Assembly: GCA_008501835.1 (NCBI GenBank)
Contig: QQUB01000194.1
Span: forward strand, 1 to 10,087
Direction of reading: 5' to 3'
Origin: Bacteroidota bacterium
Lineage (GTDB): Bacteria > Bacteroidota > Bacteroidia > Chitinophagales > Saprospiraceae
DNA length: 10,087 bases
Shown here: positions 6,750-10,087 of the stretch, one piece after another
How the letters are laid out: every line of letters begins with the position of its first letter
Numbering within the stretch: the stretch's first letter is position 1
Position numbers and translations under genes: made by a program
The notes under the pieces: model-generated
The model's input: only the letters and a program-made list of their open reading frames with translations
Databases searched by the model: none
What the model was told of the DNA's origin: nothing

Positions 6750-7733
6750 TTATTTATCTTCTAAATTTAAACTTAAACCAATTCGAGCATTAATTCCCAT
6801 ATTGGAAGATATATTTCCAATCTTTTCAAGACCGCTATCTTTAATGTTTATATTTCTAAGGAAATTGCTTCCCACAAAGGCGTTTAAATACATTTTACCC
6901 TTAATTTTTGTTCGGAAATCAAGACCTGATGAAATATCAATGTTTTCGTAAATACATTGTTGGTTGTTTTGTTGGTAGGCATAGCGAGTGAAGAATTCAA
7001 TGTAGGTCCCCCACGATAACTGGTGTTGCTTTTTACTTCCAAAATTTCTTCCCACTAAAATTCTATAGGGCATGGTGGTATCTAAAAACCATCGGTTAGA
7101 AATGCGCCAATCCATATAAGGCACAACCAGAAAACTTCTTTCACTTCCCAATTGCTGATACAATGCGCCAACCCCCAACATTAGTTTATCGTTCACACGA
7201 TACAACACAAATGATGAGGCGTTGATTTGAAGTGGACTATAGCCATTATAATCACCCGCATAAGTAAACCGAACAGAATGCCTCATCATCCACGGAAAAC
7301 TTATGGTATGCATATAGGATATGTTTAAGGCATTGGCATACAAATTTTCAGGCAATAATAAATTTTGATTCTCAGAAGGAAGCCCGGAATAGATATTGTT
7401 TAAAAATCTGAATGTGTACTCGGCAGATAAAATGCTCAGTTTCACCTTGGGCGAACCCACCTCGATTTTGAGTAATAGAGGAACGGATGCCTGGAAGTTG
7501 GTTGCACTCTGGGTTAATCCTAAAGGATTACCATCCCATCCATTTAGGTCGATGTTCGCGTTGGATATTTCCTGGCTTATGGCTACACCCATTTTGCTGC
7601 GTAAACCATAATTTGAATTAGCAAGCTGCTGGGCAAATAAATTGGAATGGATTAAAGCGAAGCACAAAAATGTTACAAGCCAAATAGTTCTTTGCTTTAC
7701 TGATGATGGTTCTATGATCTTTAGGAAATTCAT
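6750..7733 (-). CDS. Predicted outer-membrane beta-barrel protein (possibly DUF6268)
   Basis: A 327-residue secreted protein of unknown function. A long signal peptide has a basic N-region and the core TIWLVTFLCFALIHSNLFA, with cleavage before QQLANS at residues 34/35. The mature part alternates hydrophobic and polar residues with many aromatic strand ends (SFVLYRV, MLGVGALYQQL, FLDTTMPYRILVG, INARIGLSLNLEDK), as in outer-membrane barrels. The pattern LPENLYANALNISYMHTISFPW recalls the DUF6268 group; this is a tentative match. I chose the ATG at 7733, which follows an A-rich leader; the upstream alternative at 7751 is a TTG. It is the first gene of a tightly packed set with the CPBP protease (one-base gap) and the methyltransferase. 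No clear promoter consensus was found in the 150 bp before it. Confidence 0.75.
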   Translation of the reverse strand: MNFLKIIEPSSVKQRTIWLVTFLCFALIHSNLFAQQLANSNYGLRSKMGVAISQEISNANIDLNGWDGNPLGLTQSATNFQASVPLLLKIEVGSPKVKLSILSAEYTFRFLNNIYSGLPSENQNLLLPENLYANALNISYMHTISFPWMMRHSVRFTYAGDYNGYSPLQINASSFVLYRVNDKLMLGVGALYQQLGSERSFLVVPYMDWRISNRWFLDTTMPYRILVGRNFGSKKQHQLSWGTYIEFFTRYAYQQNNQQCIYENIDISSGLDFRTKIKGKMYLNAFVGSNFLRNINIKDSGLEKIGNISSNMGINARIGLSLNLEDK

Positions 7734-7832
7734 AATTTTGTTTATTGACAATGCAGGGCTACTTAAAGAAATACCAATTTATAATTCATCATAACAGTTT
7801 ATCTTAAACGGATAAAAACTTGTTCGGTAAAT

Positions 7833-7867
7833 GATATCGAGAATCTCGCTGAGGGATTCTCGATATC
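7833..7867 (-). terminator. Strong hairpin after the 7884-8495 gene, probable terminator
   Basis: GATATCGAGAATC (7833-7845) pairs perfectly with GATTCTCGATATC (7855-7867). The stem extends by a wobble and one more pair to 15 bp around the loop GCTGA. It starts 16 bp after the stop of the leftward gene at 7884. No T tract follows at once (the next T run on the minus strand is about 13 bases on), so it may be a factor-dependent terminator or an mRNA-end stabiliser rather than a classic intrinsic terminator. Confidence 0.55.
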
Positions 7868-7883
7868 TATTGTTACACCAGTT

Positions 7884-8495
7884 TTAATAAGAACCAAATT
7901 TGACAATTAGTCCAATATTTACTCCGGAAATATCCTGATCACTTAGGTTTACCAATGAACTTCCAAAAACTTGTCGGTAGGATAAATAAATTCCTGGTTT
8001 AAAATATTTAGTAAGATTGAACTCTAAATTTATGCCTGGTTCAATAATAAAGATGCCTGAAGATTCTATTTCTAAATCCTCGGATGTAGCATCTTGAACG
8101 GCTACGCTGCCTGCCATAAGATTTACTGGAATAGAAAAATGAATAAGGCTTTCAAAGTTGAATATATATTCTGCGAAAACACCACCTGCCCCATAAACCA
8201 AACTCAAGGAAGCGTTATTATTACCATTTAAATCATCTCCCAGGAATTCCATATTATTAATAAGGCCCATTCCAAGACCTCCAAAGGCAAATTTCCCGTT
8301 AATAACTACTCCCCCTTTTCCTCCAATTATTCCTCCCCAGTCATTGTTGATTTGAGTGACATGAATAAATGGCCCTCCATATCCGCCAAAGGATTTAGTT
8401 CCTGTTCCATCATTTGAAAAAATTGTCTGGGTTTCCTGCGAAAAACCAAAGGTTGCCATTGCCATAAAGGCAATTATTAAAAATCTTAATCTCAT
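7884..8495 (-). CDS. Secreted protein of unknown function, probably outer-membrane beta barrel
   Basis: A 203-residue protein with a clear signal peptide (RLRFLIIAFMAMATFGFS, cleavage before QETQ at 19/20). The mature part has a Gly-rich opening, KSFGGYGGPFIHVTQIN and GGIIGGKGGVVINGKFAFGGLGMGL, then alternating strands, and ends KYFKPGIYLSYRQVFG...GVNIGLIVKFGSY with a terminal aromatic residue, as in small outer-membrane barrels. The GGYGGP and GGKGGVVIN pattern resembles uncharacterised Bacteroidota proteins that I recall only as hypothetical. It is flanked by a 62-bp gap to the 2TM gene and by the hairpin at 7833-7867, so it may be its own unit or the last gene of the MDR/2TM transcript. 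No function can be given. Confidence 0.75.
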   Translation of the reverse strand: MRLRFLIIAFMAMATFGFSQETQTIFSNDGTGTKSFGGYGGPFIHVTQINNDWGGIIGGKGGVVINGKFAFGGLGMGLINNMEFLGDDLNGNNNASLSLVYGAGGVFAEYIFNFESLIHFSIPVNLMAGSVAVQDATSEDLEIESSGIFIIEPGINLEFNLTKYFKPGIYLSYRQVFGSSLVNLSDQDISGVNIGLIVKFGSY

Positions 8496-8558
8496 TTGTA
8501 TTAATTTAAGTTTGTCAAAAAAGATTTGGATTAGGATAAGGCTCCTACCCCATTTTAC

Positions 8559-8831
8559 TTAGACGTAATCATTTTCTTCTATTTCCTCTCTTATTATCTC
8601 CTCAGTAATTGTATTGTTGGATTTGAATACAAAAGCCTTCAAACCATGAACAAATAATCCAATTCCCCAGCCAAAAGCTGGCCAAATGACCCACAGATTT
8701 TCGGGTGATTTGCTTATGTTGATGATAAGGAGCAATAGCATGACTCCAACATAAACTATCAAGTGGGTTTTAAAACTTCGTTTTAATTCTACGTTATTTT
8801 TTGCGTGTTGATAAGCTTCTTCATTTTTCAT
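8559..8831 (-). CDS. 2TM domain-containing small membrane protein
   Basis: A 90-residue inner-membrane protein matching the 2TM domain common in Bacteroidota. It opens with a charged helix (EEAYQHAKNNVELKRSFKTHL). The first membrane segment is at about 22-39, a short loop (SKSPENLW) follows, and the second segment is at about 47-67 with the conserved pattern WPAFGWGIGLFVHGLKAF. The tail is acidic (EEIIREEIEENDYV). Function is unknown; in this phylum such domains also occur fused to or beside LytTR or histidine-kinase regulators, none of which is seen here. It starts 28 bp after the MDR oxidoreductase stop, so the two are probably co-transcribed. Confidence 0.88.
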   Translation of the reverse strand: MKNEEAYQHAKNNVELKRSFKTHLIVYVGVMLLLLIINISKSPENLWVIWPAFGWGIGLFVHGLKAFVFKSNNTITEEIIREEIEENDYV

Positions 8832-8859
8832 AATAATGGATTTTATTTTAGTTGTTTAA

Positions 8860-9876
8860 TCAGGACATTTTCAACAAGAATTTTCCTCCGGTCATTTGCT
8901 GATAATATTCCTGGATAGCTTCTTTCACTTCTTGTAATGGATAAATTTTTCTGACTTCACTTTTGAGGCTGGTTTGCATTTGTTTCTGCGCGCGTTTCCA
9001 TAAACCCATTATTTTAAAGACTCCCTGATTGCTTATCCATGGGCCTAGCCAGAATCCGTCTACCCGCTTATTTTCAAAAATAAACTGGTCAGGACTCACC
9101 TCAACCTTTTGTTTGGAAAGTGAGCTAAACACGATAACCTTGCTGTTTTCCGGCATGGCTTTTATTACTTGATTGGTTAATGGACCTGCGACTGCATCAA
9201 AGGCTAAATGAGCATTGGATTGATGACACGCATCATGGAGTTGTTGTTCAAAATCTGATGCTGTGCTATTCAGAACAATGTCAGCACCCTGGGATTTAAG
9301 CAATTCCACTTGCTGATCCCTGCGTACAATATTTACTATTTGAATTCCTTCGCTTCGTCCAAGTCTGTTAACCATCCGGCCGAGTGAACTTGCCGCTGCA
9401 GTCATTACAATTGCTTTTTGTCCTGCCTTTTTCGAAATGTCTATAAAAGCACTGGCGGTTAGGGGGTTTATAAAGGACATGGCCCCTTGCTCTAAACTCA
9501 ATGATTTATTCAAAGACAATACACCTCCTTTGACACTTTTTACGACATACTCCGACCAAACACCTCCACCTACCCCCCATCCGGTACAGGCAACTTTTTT
9601 ACCCAGGAAATTTTTAGCCATTAATCCAGGTCCGGCAGCAACAACTTCTCCGGAACCCTCTCCACCCGGCACGATAGGCGTTGGATCTTTAAAGCCATAA
9701 AAACCATGCAGCGTTGCCAAATCTGAAGGATTTATGGGTGCGTAGGCAACTTTGACCAAAACTTCGTTCTTTCCCGGTTTGGGTACTGGTCGTTCCTCAA
9801 TAGTTATGGCATCTGGACCGGAATATGAATTCAGGACGGCCACCATCATCGTATCAGGAATTTTTATTTTACTCAT
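8860..9876 (-). CDS. Zinc-independent MDR oxidoreductase (quinone/enoyl reductase type)
   Basis: A 338-residue NAD(P)H-dependent medium-chain dehydrogenase/reductase. The N-terminal GroES-like domain has APINPSDLATLHGFYG (46-61), where the NPSD motif replaces the zinc-ligand Cys of alcohol dehydrogenases, and PGGEGSGEVV (70-79), with GGEG in place of the GHE zinc motif. Zinc catalysis is therefore unlikely. The hinge NPLTA (137-141) leads to the Rossmann domain: TAAASSLGRMVNRLGRSEG (159-177) is the dinucleotide loop and Arg185-Arg186 after the second strand suggest NADPH preference. The arrangement resembles mitochondrial-type trans-2-enoyl-CoA reductase and quinone oxidoreductases; the true substrate is unknown. 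It follows the end of a flavoreductase-like gene by 58 bp and precedes the 2TM gene by 28 bp. Confidence 0.85.
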   Translation of the reverse strand: MSKIKIPDTMMVAVLNSYSGPDAITIEERPVPKPGKNEVLVKVAYAPINPSDLATLHGFYGFKDPTPIVPGGEGSGEVVAAGPGLMAKNFLGKKVACTGWGVGGGVWSEYVVKSVKGGVLSLNKSLSLEQGAMSFINPLTASAFIDISKKAGQKAIVMTAAASSLGRMVNRLGRSEGIQIVNIVRRDQQVELLKSQGADIVLNSTASDFEQQLHDACHQSNAHLAFDAVAGPLTNQVIKAMPENSKVIVFSSLSKQKVEVSPDQFIFENKRVDGFWLGPWISNQGVFKIMGLWKRAQKQMQTSLKSEVRKIYPLQEVKEAIQEYYQQMTGGKFLLKMS

Positions 9877-9934
9877 GTTAATTTTTTTTAATGGGAATAA
9901 TTAGATATTTAATAAATTATGGATAAAAACTTGG

Positions 9935-10087
9935 CTATGCCATGGGGCCGAATACCAATACTTCATCTTCTTTATCCAATTGCTCACAACTTTTGGAAAA
10001 GCTGCTGCCATCCATTTCAATGTGAAAACTGATGCTTTCTTGATCAGAAGAAGAGCCTATGGAAAGTCTGCGATAAGGCAAGTCCAA
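9935..10087 (-). CDS. C-terminal 50 codons of a flavoreductase-like gene, ending inside the FAD domain (partial, possibly truncated)
   Basis: The minus-strand frame is open from the window edge to a TAG at 9935-9937. The 50 residues read like the FAD-binding barrel of ferredoxin-reductase or siderophore-interacting flavoproteins: YRRLSIGSS corresponds to the R-x-Y-S flavin-binding stretch. ESISFHIEMDG and the closing EDEVLVFGPM match the strands that end the domain, where families normally read VxGP followed by an NAD(P)-binding domain. Here a stop comes one residue after GPM, and the following 57 bp to the MDR start show no continuation. Either the gene has lost its NAD(P) domain or it is a stand-alone FAD domain. 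The 5' part lies outside the window. Confidence 0.6.
   Translation of the reverse strand: MDLPYRRLSIGSSSDQESISFHIEMDGSSFSKSCEQLDKEDEVLVFGPMA

Noticed and set aside
7734..7751. Longer start of the barrel gene at 7751
   Set aside because: The codon is TTG and adds only six residues before an ATG with an A-rich leader.
8517..8547. TAGGA/TCCTA stem followed by T6 on the minus strand as terminator of the 2TM gene
   Set aside because: Only a 5-bp stem with several bases between it and the T run; too weak to call.

Overview
The window comes from a member of the Bacteroidota. The signs are low G+C, A-rich leaders in place of clear Shine-Dalgarno sites, an exact TAnnTTTG -7 element at 1260-1267, a TonB-dependent receptor, secreted proteins whose mature ends start with Gln, a 2TM-domain protein and a lipoprotein sialidase with the N-terminal domain common in this phylum. 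Genus cannot be fixed from the sequence. No phage, IS, CRISPR, tRNA or rRNA signal was seen.

Layout. Positions 1-3137 read rightward: the 3' part of an MscS-type channel gene (2-718), a small LapA-domain membrane protein (820-1041), a terminator followed at once by a promoter (1183-1267), and a BtuB-like TonB-dependent receptor (1296-3137). A strong hairpin at 3162-3205 separates this arm from the rest, which all reads leftward: a GH33 sialidase lipoprotein (3274-4944) preceded by a 48-codon remnant of an acyltransferase gene (4990-5136); a three-gene set of methyltransferase, CPBP protease and outer-membrane barrel (5314-7733, transcribed in the order barrel, protease, methyltransferase); a second, unrecognised outer-membrane-type protein (7884-8495); a 2TM protein and an MDR oxidoreductase (8559-9876); and the end of a flavoreductase-like gene that stops early (9935-10087).

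The theme is the cell envelope: two inner-membrane stress or assembly-type proteins, one receptor for an unknown ligand, a surface glycan-cleaving enzyme and two predicted barrels. No single pathway links all the genes. The most unusual items are the acyltransferase gene apparently reduced to its fused first and last segments, directly upstream of the sialidase; the FAD-domain-only C-terminus at the right edge; a small intergenic region where one 8-base segment can pair with three alternative partners; and the barrel/CPBP protease/methyltransferase operon. I found no convincing complete novel system.
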